DNA from: an uncultured Paracoccaceae bacterium
Lineage (GTDB): Bacteria > Pseudomonadota > Alphaproteobacteria > Rhodobacterales > Rhodobacteraceae
Assembly: GCA_947500135.1 (NCBI GenBank)
Contig: CANMQX010000002.1
Location: forward strand, 1 to 64,000
Length of the DNA stretch: 64,000 bases
Direction of reading: 5' to 3'
The notes below the pieces were generated by a model. It was not told the DNA's origin. It ran no database searches and saw only the letters and a list, made by a program, of their open reading frames with translations. Position 1 is the stretch's first letter. Every line of letters starts with the position of its first letter. This document shows positions 49,115-57,836 of the stretch, in pieces. A program made the position numbers and the translations under genes.

Positions 49115-50266
49115 ATGGCTGACCAAAGCTATCTGAACTGGCCATTCCTTGATGCCGCGCATCGCGATTGGGCTGCAAAGGTGGAAGATGTGGCTGGCGG
49201 TTTGACCGTAGATCACAGCGACATCGACGCCGCTTGTAAAACACTTGTTGGCGATATGGGGGCTGCCGGGCTGCTTGAACCCACATCAAGCGATGACGGC
49301 CTGTTTGATGTGCGCAAGCTTTCCCTCGCGCGCGAGATATTGGCGCGTCATGACGGTTTGGCCGATTTTGCCTTTGCAATGCAGGGGTTGGGCACAGGGG
49401 CGCTGACGCTTTTTGGAACCGATGCGCAAAAGGCGGCGTGGCTGCCAAAAACCCGTGCTGGCACTGCGATTTCCGCCTTTGCACTGACCGAACCCGGCTC
49501 TGGTTCGGATGTTGCGAACGCGACGATGACGGCGGTTGCGGATGGGAATGACTACATACTCAACGGCGAAAAAACCTGGATTTCAAATGGTGGAATTGCA
49601 GATATCTACACGCTCTTTGCCCGTACGGGCGAAGACGCGGGCGCGCGCGGGCTATCTGCCTTTATCGTTGCGCCGGATGTGCCGGGTTTTGAGGTTATCG
49701 AGCGGCTTAACACAATCGCGCCGCATCCTTTGGCGACGCTCCGCTTTACCGATTGTCGTATTCCCAAATCTGCGATGATCGGGGTGCCGGGGCAGGGGTT
49801 CAAGATCGCAATGTCGGTGCTGGATGTATTCCGGACCACCGTCGCTGCTGCCGCCCTTGGATTTGCGCGCCGCGCATTGGATGAGGCACTGACACGCGTG
49901 ACAACGCGCCAGATCGGTGGCGCGGCGCTGGCCGATTTGCAAATGGTGCAAGGGCATATCGCCGATATGGCGGTGGATGTGGATGCAAGCGCGCTGTTGA
50001 TCTACCGCGCGGCGTGGGCCCGCGATGCAGGCGCGCCGCGGGTCACCCGAGAAGCGGCGATGGCCAAACTCTTTGCCACCGATCAGGCTCAACAAGTCAT
50101 TGATAAGGCGGTGCAGCTTTTTGGCGGGGACGGCGTGCGGTCGGGCACGGCGGTCGAAATGCTTTACCGCGAAATCCGTGCGTTGCGCATCTATGAAGGC
50201 GCGTCGGACGTTCAGAAAATCATCATCGCGCGCCAGACGCTTGGCGCGCATAATGGAGGATCGTGA
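49115..50266 (+). CDS. acyl-CoA dehydrogenase
   Basis: The 383-residue flavoprotein has the family motifs 'AISAFALTEPGSGSDVANATMTA' and 'NGEKTWISNGGIADIYTLFART', 'VLDVFRTTVAAAALGFARRALDEAL', and near the C-terminus 'AVQLFGGDGVRSGTAVEMLYREIRALRIYEGASDVQKIIIAR'. The Glu in YEGASDVQ is the usual catalytic-base region. It oxidises a saturated acyl-CoA to an enoyl-CoA in the beta-oxidation of the ring product. It overlaps the ligase gene by 4 bases. Confidence 0.93.
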   Translation: MADQSYLNWPFLDAAHRDWAAKVEDVAGGLTVDHSDIDAACKTLVGDMGAAGLLEPTSSDDGLFDVRKLSLAREILARHDGLADFAFAMQGLGTGALTLFGTDAQKAAWLPKTRAGTAISAFALTEPGSGSDVANATMTAVADGNDYILNGEKTWISNGGIADIYTLFARTGEDAGARGLSAFIVAPDVPGFEVIERLNTIAPHPLATLRFTDCRIPKSAMIGVPGQGFKIAMSVLDVFRTTVAAAALGFARRALDEALTRVTTRQIGGAALADLQMVQGHIADMAVDVDASALLIYRAAWARDAGAPRVTREAAMAKLFATDQAQQVIDKAVQLFGGDGVRSGTAVEMLYREIRALRIYEGASDVQKIIIARQTLGAHNGGS

Positions 50267-51882
50267 TGCTTGGCCCTTCTGCCCATGTTGACACATTCGC
50301 CCGCGATAACCTGCCGCCGTCAGAAAACTGGCCGGACTTCTTGCTGGACGGGTTCGATTACCCGCAAACACTGAATGCGGGCTATGAACTGACCGACGCG
50401 ATGGTCGCAAAGGGTTTCGGCGACCACACGGCGCTGATCGGGAACGGGCGGCTGCGCACCTATAAGGAACTGACCGACTGGACCAGCCGGCTGGCGCATG
50501 TGCTGGTGGATGATCTGGGCGTGAAACCGGGCAATCGCGTCCTGATCCGGTCCGCCAACAATCCCGCCATGGTGGCCTGCTGGCTGGCCGCCACAAAAGT
50601 GGGTGCTGTGGTCGTGAACACGATGCCCATGCTGCGCGCGGCAGAACTGGTCAAATATGTCGAAAAGGCCGCAATCACCCATGCGCTTTGCGACACAAGG
50701 TTGATGGCGGAAATGCAGGTTTGTGCCGATCAATGCCCTGATCTGATCAGCGTAACGGGATTCGATGGCAGTTCGAACCATGATGCTGCACTGGACCGGT
50801 TGGCGCTGGAAAAGCCGGTGCAATTTGATCCGGTGCCGACGGGGCGCGATGATGTGGCGCTTTTGGGTTTTACCTCTGGGTCAACCGGTGATCCCAAGGC
50901 GACAATGCATTTTCATCGCGATCTTCTGATCATCGCTGACGGTTATGCGCGCGAAGTTCTGGGCGTCGGTCCGGACGATATCTTTGTCGGGTCGCCGCCG
51001 CTGGCATTTACCTTCGGTTTGGGCGGGTTGGCGATATTCCCGCTACGTTTCGGGGCGACAGCCACTTTACTGGAACAGGCAACGCCGCCGAACATGATCG
51101 AGATTATCGAGAAATACAAAGCCACGGTCTGTTTTACCGCCCCCACAGCCTACCGGGTGATGTTGCGCGCCATGGATGAAGGGGCGGATTTGTCGTCGTT
51201 ACGCGCGGCTGTTTCGGCTGGTGAAACTTTGCCAAAACCGGTCTACGACGAATGGATCGAAAAAACCGGCAAACCGATGCTGGACGGGATTGGTGCGACC
51301 GAGATGCTGCATATCTTTATCACCAACCGGTTTGAGGATCATCAACCGGCGTGCACGGGCAAACCGGTTTCAGGTTACGAAGCCAAGGTGATCGGGTCGG
51401 ACGGGAATGTGGTCCCAGATGGAGAGATCGGGCGGCTTGCTGTGCGAGGTCCAACTGGCTGCCGCTATCTGGGCGGCGAAAAGCAGGCGGCTTACGTTGC
51501 TGATGGCTGGAACATCACCGGCGACAGTTTTTCGCGCGATGCCCATGGGTACTATCATTTTGCCGCGCGCAATGACGACATGATTGTCAGCGCGGGCTAC
51601 AACATTGCAGGGCCAGAAGTAGAAGCCGCACTTTTATCGCATGATGCGGTTGCCGAATGTGCCGTGATCGGTGCGCCAAATAAAGAACGTGGCGAAATCG
51701 TCGAAGCGCATATTGTGCTGGCAGAGCCATTCAGCGCCGATGACGCATTGACCAAAACGCTTCAGGATCATGTGAAGGCGACGATCGCCCCTTACAAATA
51801 TCCTCGCGCGATCGTTTATTGCCGGAATTTACCCAAAACCGCGACGGGCAAGATCCAGCGTTTTCGGCTCAAAGGCGATTGA
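50263..51882 (+). CDS. benzoate/2-aminobenzoate-CoA ligase
   Basis: The 539-residue acyl-adenylate ligase has A3 'LLGFTSGSTGDPKATMHFHRD', A5 'LDGIGATEMLHIFIT' (typical of benzoate-CoA ligases), A8 'GWNITGDSFSRDAHGYYHFAARNDDMIVSAGYNI' and the A10 lysine in PKTATGKIQRF. It activates an aromatic acid with ATP and CoA. The monooxygenase/reductase and RidA in the same operon point to 2-aminobenzoate (anthranilate) as the substrate. Confidence 0.9.
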   Translation: MMLGPSAHVDTFARDNLPPSENWPDFLLDGFDYPQTLNAGYELTDAMVAKGFGDHTALIGNGRLRTYKELTDWTSRLAHVLVDDLGVKPGNRVLIRSANNPAMVACWLAATKVGAVVVNTMPMLRAAELVKYVEKAAITHALCDTRLMAEMQVCADQCPDLISVTGFDGSSNHDAALDRLALEKPVQFDPVPTGRDDVALLGFTSGSTGDPKATMHFHRDLLIIADGYAREVLGVGPDDIFVGSPPLAFTFGLGGLAIFPLRFGATATLLEQATPPNMIEIIEKYKATVCFTAPTAYRVMLRAMDEGADLSSLRAAVSAGETLPKPVYDEWIEKTGKPMLDGIGATEMLHIFITNRFEDHQPACTGKPVSGYEAKVIGSDGNVVPDGEIGRLAVRGPTGCRYLGGEKQAAYVADGWNITGDSFSRDAHGYYHFAARNDDMIVSAGYNIAGPEVEAALLSHDAVAECAVIGAPNKERGEIVEAHIVLAEPFSADDALTKTLQDHVKATIAPYKYPRAIVYCRNLPKTATGKIQRFRLKGD

Positions 51883-51884
51883 AA

Positions 51885-52295
51885 ATGGCGTATCAACAGC
51901 GTCAGAAAGTGCTTTTCAAACATTGTGATCCGGCGGGGATCGTTTTCTTCCCGCGGTACTTTGAGATGATGAATGATATGGTCGAGGCGTTTTTTGACAG
52001 CGCACTACACCATCCGTTTGAAGAGTTGCATCAATCAGCCGCCGTTCCCACAGCGCAGATCGAAACACGCTTTGCGCATCCCAGCCGCCATGGTGATCAG
52101 CTAGATCTTGCACTGACAATCGTCAGGCTGGGACAAAGCTCGGCAAGCTACCGAATGACTGCACATTGTGACAGCATGCTCAGATTTGAAACCAAGGCGA
52201 CGCTTGTGCATGTGAACAAGCACGGCAAACCCACACCCTGGCCCGATGATCTGCGGGACAAGCTAAGCGAATACGAGGTGCAAGATGGCGCATAA
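51885..52295 (+). CDS. 4-hydroxybenzoyl-CoA thioesterase-like hotdog protein
   Basis: The 136-residue product has the 4HBT hotdog motif 'VLFKHCDPAGIVFFPRYFEMMNDMVEAFFD', with the Asp of HCDPAGIVFFPRY as the catalytic residue. It likely releases CoA from stalled aryl-CoA intermediates or recycles CoA. It starts 2 bases after the ligase and overlaps ridA by 11 bases. Confidence 0.9.
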   Translation: MAYQQRQKVLFKHCDPAGIVFFPRYFEMMNDMVEAFFDSALHHPFEELHQSAAVPTAQIETRFAHPSRHGDQLDLALTIVRLGQSSASYRMTAHCDSMLRFETKATLVHVNKHGKPTPWPDDLRDKLSEYEVQDGA

Positions 52296-52680
52296 GACAA
52301 TTCACCCCGATGGATGGCTGCCCGCCAAAGGCTATGCCAACGGTGTGCTAACTAAGGATGGGGTGCTGCATATCGGGGGCCAGATTGGCTGGGATGCGGA
52401 TAAGCAATTCGTCTCTGATGATTTTATCGGGCAGATGCGGCAGGCGCTTGCCAATATACGCGCGATTGTCGAGGCCGCAGGTGGTTCGGTGGCCGATGTA
52501 ACCCGCCTGACATGGTTTGTGACCGACAAGGCCGAATATCTGGCCCGGCAGGCCGAGGTCGGGCAAGCCTATCGCGACGTGTTTGGCCGCCACTTTCCAG
52601 CCATGTCGATGGTTGTGGTCAGCGGGTTGATCGAAGATGGCGCCAAGGTCGAAATCGAAGCAACGGCACATTTGCAGTGA
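52285..52680 (+). CDS. RidA family enamine/imine deaminase
   Basis: The 131-residue product has the RidA core: 'GYANGVLTKDGVLHIGGQIGWD', 'QMRQALANIRAIVEAAGGSVADVTRLTWFVTD' and 'VFGRHFPAMSMVVVSGLIEDGAKVEIEATA'. The usual RidA arginine is replaced in the 'SMVVVSGL' region, as in other YjgF subfamilies, so activity is uncertain. In an aminobenzoyl-CoA pathway it could hydrolyse the enamine or imine left after ring reduction, releasing ammonia. It is the last gene of the operon, convergent with the AraC gene. Confidence 0.88.
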   Translation: MAHKTIHPDGWLPAKGYANGVLTKDGVLHIGGQIGWDADKQFVSDDFIGQMRQALANIRAIVEAAGGSVADVTRLTWFVTDKAEYLARQAEVGQAYRDVFGRHFPAMSMVVVSGLIEDGAKVEIEATAHLQ

Positions 52681-52695
52681 GTGGGCTGGCCGCGA

Positions 52696-53658
52696 TTAGC
52701 CGCCGTTCCAGTCACTTGGTGTCTGACCAAAACGCGCCCGAAAATCGCGCGAAAACCGGCCAAGGTGACTGAACCCGCAATCATAGGCCACGTCACTGAT
52801 GCGGGGTCGAATCTGGCGGCGCGACAGATGAAACTTCGCAGTGTCGAGCCGCAGGTCTCGCAGATAGGCCATCGGTGATTTGCCCAACGCCCGCCGAAAG
52901 CCGATTTGCAAGGTTCGCGGATGTTGCCCCGTGGCTTTGGCAATATCGTCCAGTCGGATGCTTTCGGAAAAGTGGCCATGAATGAAATCCAGCGCGCGAC
53001 GGATACTGCGCGGCGTCATGGGGGGCGGTGCGGCCGCGAATAGATGCGACATATTATTGGGCTGATGATGCAACAAGGCCAACGCAATCTCGCGTTCGGT
53101 CGCCATCAGTTGCAGGTCCTGCGATACAGGCGGCAAGGTCCCCGCCTCAAAGGCCTGGGCAGATGTAATCGCCATGCGTTTCAGAAACTGGCCTTGATCA
53201 CGGGTCAGATCAACCTTTGGCGCAAAACGGATTTGGCCGGGCAGGGGGGCATCGGTACTTTCGCGGGCGACACGGTGCAGGAAGGCTGCATCAATCTGCA
53301 TCATCAGCTTAGTACAATCGTGGCGCCATTCCATCTTTGTCGGACGATCAGGGTTCAAGATCGTTGCGCATTCGGGGGTCGCGTCGACCTCTTCTTGTCG
53401 GTGCGCAATTCGGGCCGCGCCCGTCAATGGGATTTGGAGCAGATAAAAATCCTGAAGCTCACCCGGATCAATCGCAACATCACCGCCATAGCCCAGCAGG
53501 TTCAATGAAACATGGCTGCCGCGAACATGGTTATGGGACACATCCACTTGGCGTCCACGCACAAGGTTCAGGCGATGGTCACAATATCGTTGCGCCACCG
53601 CATCGCGTGCCTCGTCCAGGTTCCGTGTCCGCAGAACCGCAAAAGACGGCAGAAACAT
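52696..53658 (-). CDS. AraC family transcriptional regulator
   Basis: The 320-residue product has a cupin-like sensor half (AraC_binding_2 type; 'HVSLNLLGYGGDVAIDPGELQDFYLLQIPLTGAARI' features at 70-110). The C-terminal AraC helix-turn-helix pair includes 'RRALDFIHGHFSESIRLDDIAKATGQHPRTLQIGFRRALGKSPMAYLRDLRL' and 'ISDVAYDCGFSHLGRFSRDFRARFGQTPSDW'. The start at 53658 is chosen where the conserved domain begins; an upstream ATG at 53814 would overlap the cupin gene. It is divergent from the cupin-monooxygenase operon and probably activates it. Confidence 0.9.
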   Translation of the reverse strand: MFLPSFAVLRTRNLDEARDAVAQRYCDHRLNLVRGRQVDVSHNHVRGSHVSLNLLGYGGDVAIDPGELQDFYLLQIPLTGAARIAHRQEEVDATPECATILNPDRPTKMEWRHDCTKLMMQIDAAFLHRVARESTDAPLPGQIRFAPKVDLTRDQGQFLKRMAITSAQAFEAGTLPPVSQDLQLMATEREIALALLHHQPNNMSHLFAAAPPPMTPRSIRRALDFIHGHFSESIRLDDIAKATGQHPRTLQIGFRRALGKSPMAYLRDLRLDTAKFHLSRRQIRPRISDVAYDCGFSHLGRFSRDFRARFGQTPSDWNGG

Positions 53659-53792
53659 CTCATTCACACCCACAATGGTCAGCCTAAACTGATCAAGATT
53701 TGCTTCAAGCTTAAAGTTTTTGACTCGCAAACTGGATAAAGCCCTTGAGCAAAACCGTGCAAGCTCGGGCTTGGAAACGACAGGGGATAAAA

Positions 53793-54251
53793 ATGGAACT
53801 GGGAATAACAGCATCCGACGGGTTCATTGGGGACAAATCGTGGAACGTGGTCGGGCAAATCTACACGCCCAAACTGCATAGCCCGAATGCCTTTATCTGG
53901 CATGCGCAAATCCCGGATGGGACATTCGTGCCACCGCATATTCATCCAACACAGGATGAATGGATCTATATGCTGACCGGGGCGCTTGAGGTTGAATTCG
54001 GCCATGATGAAGGCAACGTGACCAACCATCCGGCAGGCGCGGGTGATCTGGTCCGCATGCCCATGGGCAAATCGCACGGCATTTTCAATCGCTCCGGGGC
54101 TGAGGCGACTTGCGTCTTCGGCGTTGCCCCGGCGCGCAAACTGTTTGATCTGTTCGGCCAACTTGATGGTGTCACTGACCCGGCAGAACTGGTGCGCCTG
54201 TCTGCGATGCATGAGGTTGATTTCCTGCCACCGCCACCAGATGCCGGGTAG
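53793..54251 (+). CDS. cupin domain protein 1
   Basis: The 152-residue protein has the metal-binding cupin motifs HIHPTQDEW (HxH...E near residues 48-56) and 'AGDLVRMPMGKSHGIFN' with the third histidine. It is a paralogue of the second cupin two genes downstream; both end VDFLPP. A possible dioxygenase, isomerase or sensor; substrate unknown. The start follows AGGGGATAAAA. It begins the cassette divergent from the AraC regulator. Confidence 0.82.
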   Translation: MELGITASDGFIGDKSWNVVGQIYTPKLHSPNAFIWHAQIPDGTFVPPHIHPTQDEWIYMLTGALEVEFGHDEGNVTNHPAGAGDLVRMPMGKSHGIFNRSGAEATCVFGVAPARKLFDLFGQLDGVTDPAELVRLSAMHEVDFLPPPPDAG

Positions 54252-54260
54252 GGGGTGAAC

Positions 54261-55748
54261 ATGGTTGAACGTAAGAAGGTTGCCGTGGTCGGCGGTGGTG
54301 TCTCTGGCTTGGCTGCGGCCAAGGCCTTTGACGAACGCGGGCACCGGGTTGTGGGGTTTGAGCGCAGCCATGATTTCGGCGGTGTGTGGGAGCTAAGCCG
54401 GTCCTACCCGGACGTGCAGACCCAATCGCCCAAGGATCTTTACTGCTATACCGATCATCCGATGCCCGATGATTACCCCGAATGGCCCAAGGGGCCGCAG
54501 GTTCACGCCTATCTGCATTCTTATGCCGAAAAACACGATCTGCACCGGCTGTTCCGGTTGAACACCAATGTAAAATCCATGGATCGCAGGACAGATGGCG
54601 CGCCGGGCTGGACCCTGACGCTGGAGGCGGGCAGCCATATCTGGACCGAGGATTTTGATTTCGTTGCCATCGGTACGGGGCAGTTTTCAGACAAAAATAT
54701 CATCACCCATCCCGGTCAGGACGGTTTCGAGGCCGCGGGCGGACAGGTCATGCATTCGTCGGAATACACCGACCCAGAAACTGTAAAGGATAAGCGCGTT
54801 GTGGTGCTGGGCGGGTCCAAATCCGCAACCGATATTGCTGTGAACGCGGTCAATTGCGGTGCTGCCGCAGTCCATTGGGTCTATCTGGAACCGATGTGGC
54901 GCGTGCCCTATTTCGTAGGGGGCATTAATTTCAAGCGGCTGCTTTACATGCGTGCGCAGGAACAACAGTTCAACGCATGGGGCAAGAACGGGTTCCAGCG
55001 GATCATCGCGGCTATCTTCAAACCGCTGGTCTGGGTGAATTTTCGGGGGCTAGAAACCTTGTTGAAAACCCAGTTGGGACTGAAAAAGTATGGGCTTGTG
55101 CCAAAAACACCAATTGAAAAGGAGGTTTCCTGCTCGGTCCCTATTGTCACACCCGGACTTTTTGAGGCGTTGAAGGACGGCAAAATCAGGAACATTCAAG
55201 GCACGTTTGAACGCTATGATGGCAACACCATCCATATGACCGGTGGCGAAGAGGTTCAGGCAGACATCGCGATACTGGCCGTGGGTTGGAAACTGGGCGT
55301 GCCTTACCTGCCGCACGCATATCTTGATAAATTGGTCGAAAGTGACGGGCAATACCGGACCTACCGATTGGCGGTAAACCCGGATCTGCCCGACATGGGC
55401 TTTGTTGGGTTCAATTCGTCCTTTTGCACGATACTGTCTGCAGAAATGATCGCCAACTGGCTGGTGCGTTATGCTGACGGACAACTGGCGGATCAACCTG
55501 ATGCCGCGCAGATGAATGCAGATATCGACATGATGCTGAACTGGAAACGGAACGAAAGACCCGCCGCGCAAATCTACGGTGGGTTATGTTCAGCGCCATT
55601 CCACTTCAAACATTTCGACGAATTACTGGCGGATATGGGAGCAAAAAAACGCAAACGATCCAATCCATTGGCCGAACAATTCAGCTATCCGAATCACAAA
55701 GCCTACGGCGAGTTTCTCGCCTCGTGCCCGCAATATCAGGCGGGTTAA
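54261..55748 (+). CDS. flavin-containing monooxygenase
   Basis: The 495-residue protein has the FAD motif 'VAVVGGGVSGLAAAKAF' and FGGVW, the FMO/Baeyer-Villiger-type fingerprint 'GGQVMHSSEY' (FxGxxxHxxxY-like), a second Rossmann motif 'VVVLGGSKSATDIAV' for NADPH, and 'DIAILAVGWKLG' near the C-terminus. It would use NADPH and O2 to add oxygen to a nitrogen, sulfur or carbonyl group. It is flanked on both sides by paralogous cupins, which may handle its product. Confidence 0.87.
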   Translation: MVERKKVAVVGGGVSGLAAAKAFDERGHRVVGFERSHDFGGVWELSRSYPDVQTQSPKDLYCYTDHPMPDDYPEWPKGPQVHAYLHSYAEKHDLHRLFRLNTNVKSMDRRTDGAPGWTLTLEAGSHIWTEDFDFVAIGTGQFSDKNIITHPGQDGFEAAGGQVMHSSEYTDPETVKDKRVVVLGGSKSATDIAVNAVNCGAAAVHWVYLEPMWRVPYFVGGINFKRLLYMRAQEQQFNAWGKNGFQRIIAAIFKPLVWVNFRGLETLLKTQLGLKKYGLVPKTPIEKEVSCSVPIVTPGLFEALKDGKIRNIQGTFERYDGNTIHMTGGEEVQADIAILAVGWKLGVPYLPHAYLDKLVESDGQYRTYRLAVNPDLPDMGFVGFNSSFCTILSAEMIANWLVRYADGQLADQPDAAQMNADIDMMLNWKRNERPAAQIYGGLCSAPFHFKHFDELLADMGAKKRKRSNPLAEQFSYPNHKAYGEFLASCPQYQAG

Positions 55749-55795
55749 CCCAACTGCCGTGCTGCGGCATTGCTTGCAAAAAAGGGAGGTATCAC

Positions 55796-56236
55796 ATGCC
55801 TAATCTTGATGGCGGGATTACCCGCAATGGCGAAGGAACCCAGCTCAACATTCTGGGGCAGACATATTTTATCAAAGCCTGGTGCGAAAGTACATTTGCC
55901 TTCGAAACTAACTCTGAACCGGGCCAACATGTGCCGGTGCACGTCCATCCTACCCAGGATGAGTTCATTCTGGTGCAAGAGGGTGAGCTGGATCTGAAAC
56001 TTGACGGTGTCTGGACCAAGGCGCAGGCAGGGGATCTGGTGCGGATGCCCAAGGGCGTGCCACATGGCTATTTCAACAAATCGGGCAAACCGGCGCGCGC
56101 GCTGTTCTGGGTATCCCCTGCGGGCAAGCTGAAAGAGCTATTCGAAGAACTGCATGAAATGACAGATGTCGAAGCGGTCGTGAAAATCTCCGCTGAACAT
56201 GATGTGGATTTTCTGCCGCCCGAGGCCAATGAATGA
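55796..56236 (+). CDS. cupin domain protein 2
   Basis: The 146-residue protein has HVHPTQDEFIL (metal-binding HxH...E), 'AGDLVRMPKGVPHGYFNKSG' and a VDFLPP end, closely matching the cupin encoded before the monooxygenase. The start follows AAGGGAGGTATCAC, a strong ribosome site. Its stop overlaps the alpha/beta hydrolase start by 4 bases. Role unknown; the shared metal site suggests a redox or isomerisation step. Confidence 0.83.
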   Translation: MPNLDGGITRNGEGTQLNILGQTYFIKAWCESTFAFETNSEPGQHVPVHVHPTQDEFILVQEGELDLKLDGVWTKAQAGDLVRMPKGVPHGYFNKSGKPARALFWVSPAGKLKELFEELHEMTDVEAVVKISAEHDVDFLPPEANE

Positions 56237-57048
56237 CCTCCAACCGTGGAAGGGACTGGAACAAGGCATATGACAACATGGGTCATGTTGCAGGCTCCGC
56301 CGGGTTGCCCGCACACTGGGCGGCAGAGGCCGTGGCCTATCGCACAAGCGGCGTTCAGGTTGAAACGGAACTGGCCTATGGCGATGCGGCCCGACAAAAA
56401 CTTGACCTTGTCTGGCCGGACGGGCCGCTCAAGGGATTGGCTGTGTTCGTACATGGTGGTTATTGGATGCGTCTGTCGAAATCCGACTGGACGCAATTTG
56501 CAGAAGGGGCACGCGCCAGTGGCTGGGCTGTTGCCATTCCCAGTTACACGCTTGCGCCAGATGCACGCATCGGACAGATCACAGCGGAAATTGGGGCCGC
56601 GATCACCGCTGCGGCGCAACGGATCGACGGACCAATCCGGCTGGCCGGGCATTCTGCGGGCGGGCATTTGGTATCGCGGATGATCTGCACTGACACGCCG
56701 CTGCCCATGTCGGTGCGGGAACGGATCACGCATGTTCTTAGCATTAGCGGGCTGCACGACTTGCGCCCGTTGATGCAAACCCGGATGAACGACACGCTTC
56801 AACTTGACCTTGCTGCGGCCCGCGCCGAAAGCCCGGCCTTGTGCGAACCGCAACCCGGTAGCAAGCTGACCGCTTGGGTTGGCGGTGGCGAGCGTCCTGA
56901 ATTTATCCGTCAGGCGCAGCTATTACCGGAAATCTGGGCTGGTTTTGACGTCCAGACCCAAGCTGTCATTGACGGGCTGCACAACCATTTCACAGTTATC
57001 GAAGGGCTTAAGGACGCTGATAGCAGGTTGATCGCACATTGGCTTTGA
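56233..57048 (+). CDS. alpha/beta hydrolase, kynurenine formamidase-like
   Basis: The 271-residue hydrolase has the oxyanion motif VHGGYW (near residue 76), the nucleophile in GHSAGG (near 140), and 'GGGERPEFIRQ' and 'GLHNHFTVIEGL' with the catalytic His. The HGGYW plus GHSAGG pattern is typical of arylformamidases, which convert N-formylkynurenine to kynurenine. It could also hydrolyse another amide or ester made by the adjacent monooxygenase. The neighbouring anthranilate pathway makes the formamidase reading attractive but unproven. Confidence 0.78.
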   Translation: MTSNRGRDWNKAYDNMGHVAGSAGLPAHWAAEAVAYRTSGVQVETELAYGDAARQKLDLVWPDGPLKGLAVFVHGGYWMRLSKSDWTQFAEGARASGWAVAIPSYTLAPDARIGQITAEIGAAITAAAQRIDGPIRLAGHSAGGHLVSRMICTDTPLPMSVRERITHVLSISGLHDLRPLMQTRMNDTLQLDLAAARAESPALCEPQPGSKLTAWVGGGERPEFIRQAQLLPEIWAGFDVQTQAVIDGLHNHFTVIEGLKDADSRLIAHWL

Positions 57049-57099
57049 CTCCAAGACCGGGTTAACCCGCCACTGTGGACATTGATATACGATAGATTG

Positions 57100-57834
57100 C
57101 TAAAGCGATGCCTCCAGCAAGTGTTGGGAATATGGATGCGACGCCTTCGTTGCGCGTAGCGCGTCAACCGTCAGAACCTCGACAATTTCGCCATCTTTCA
57201 TCACGGCAAGCCGATCACACATATGCCCAACAACCGATAGATCATGCGACACCATCAGGTAGGTTAGCCCGCGACTTGCCCGCAGATCAGCCAGCAGGTT
57301 CAGGATTTCCGCCTGCACCGATACATCCAGCGCAGAGGTCGGCTCATCCAGCAACAGCAGGTGCGGCTCTGGCGCCAGCGCACGCGCAATGGCGACCCTT
57401 TGGCGTTGTCCGCCGGACAATTGATGCGGATAGCGGAACCGAAATTTCTGACCCAACCCTACATCATCCAGTAATTTGACAACACGGGCGTCGATGTCGC
57501 TGAACCCGTGCAGATGCAGCGTCTCGCCCAGCACCTGATCGACCGAATGACGCGGGTGCAGCGACGCATATGGATCCTGAAACACCATTTGCACGGTTTT
57601 GAAGAATGTCTTCCTGCGCTGATGGTCAAGCGGTTGCCCCTCCACGATCATGCGGCCAGACCAGAGGGGCGCAAGCCCCGTTATGGCCCGCAGGATCGTG
57701 GATTTACCCGACCCGCTTTCGCCTACCAGACCGAAGCTTTCGCCCTGACCAATGATAAAACTGGCACCCTTGACGGCATCGACGCGGTCCCGGTGTTTGC
57801 CAAACCAGACGTTCAAGTTGTCGATCTCAAGCAT
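57100..57834 (-). CDS. dipeptide-type ABC transporter ATP-binding protein (DppF/OppF-like)
   Basis: The 244-residue ATPase has Walker A GESGSGKST, the signature LSGGQRQRVAIARAL, Walker B LLLLDEPTSALDV and the H-loop MVSHD. The start at 57834 is the family-typical 'MLEIDNLNVWF'. It follows the second ATPase gene by two bases. It powers import through the DppB/DppC pore. It is the last gene of the operon and has no clear terminator behind it; a 12-bp palindrome lies at 57058-57069. Confidence 0.92.
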   Translation of the reverse strand: MLEIDNLNVWFGKHRDRVDAVKGASFIIGQGESFGLVGESGSGKSTILRAITGLAPLWSGRMIVEGQPLDHQRRKTFFKTVQMVFQDPYASLHPRHSVDQVLGETLHLHGFSDIDARVVKLLDDVGLGQKFRFRYPHQLSGGQRQRVAIARALAPEPHLLLLDEPTSALDVSVQAEILNLLADLRASRGLTYLMVSHDLSVVGHMCDRLAVMKDGEIVEVLTVDALRATKASHPYSQHLLEASL

Positions 57835-57836
57835 AT

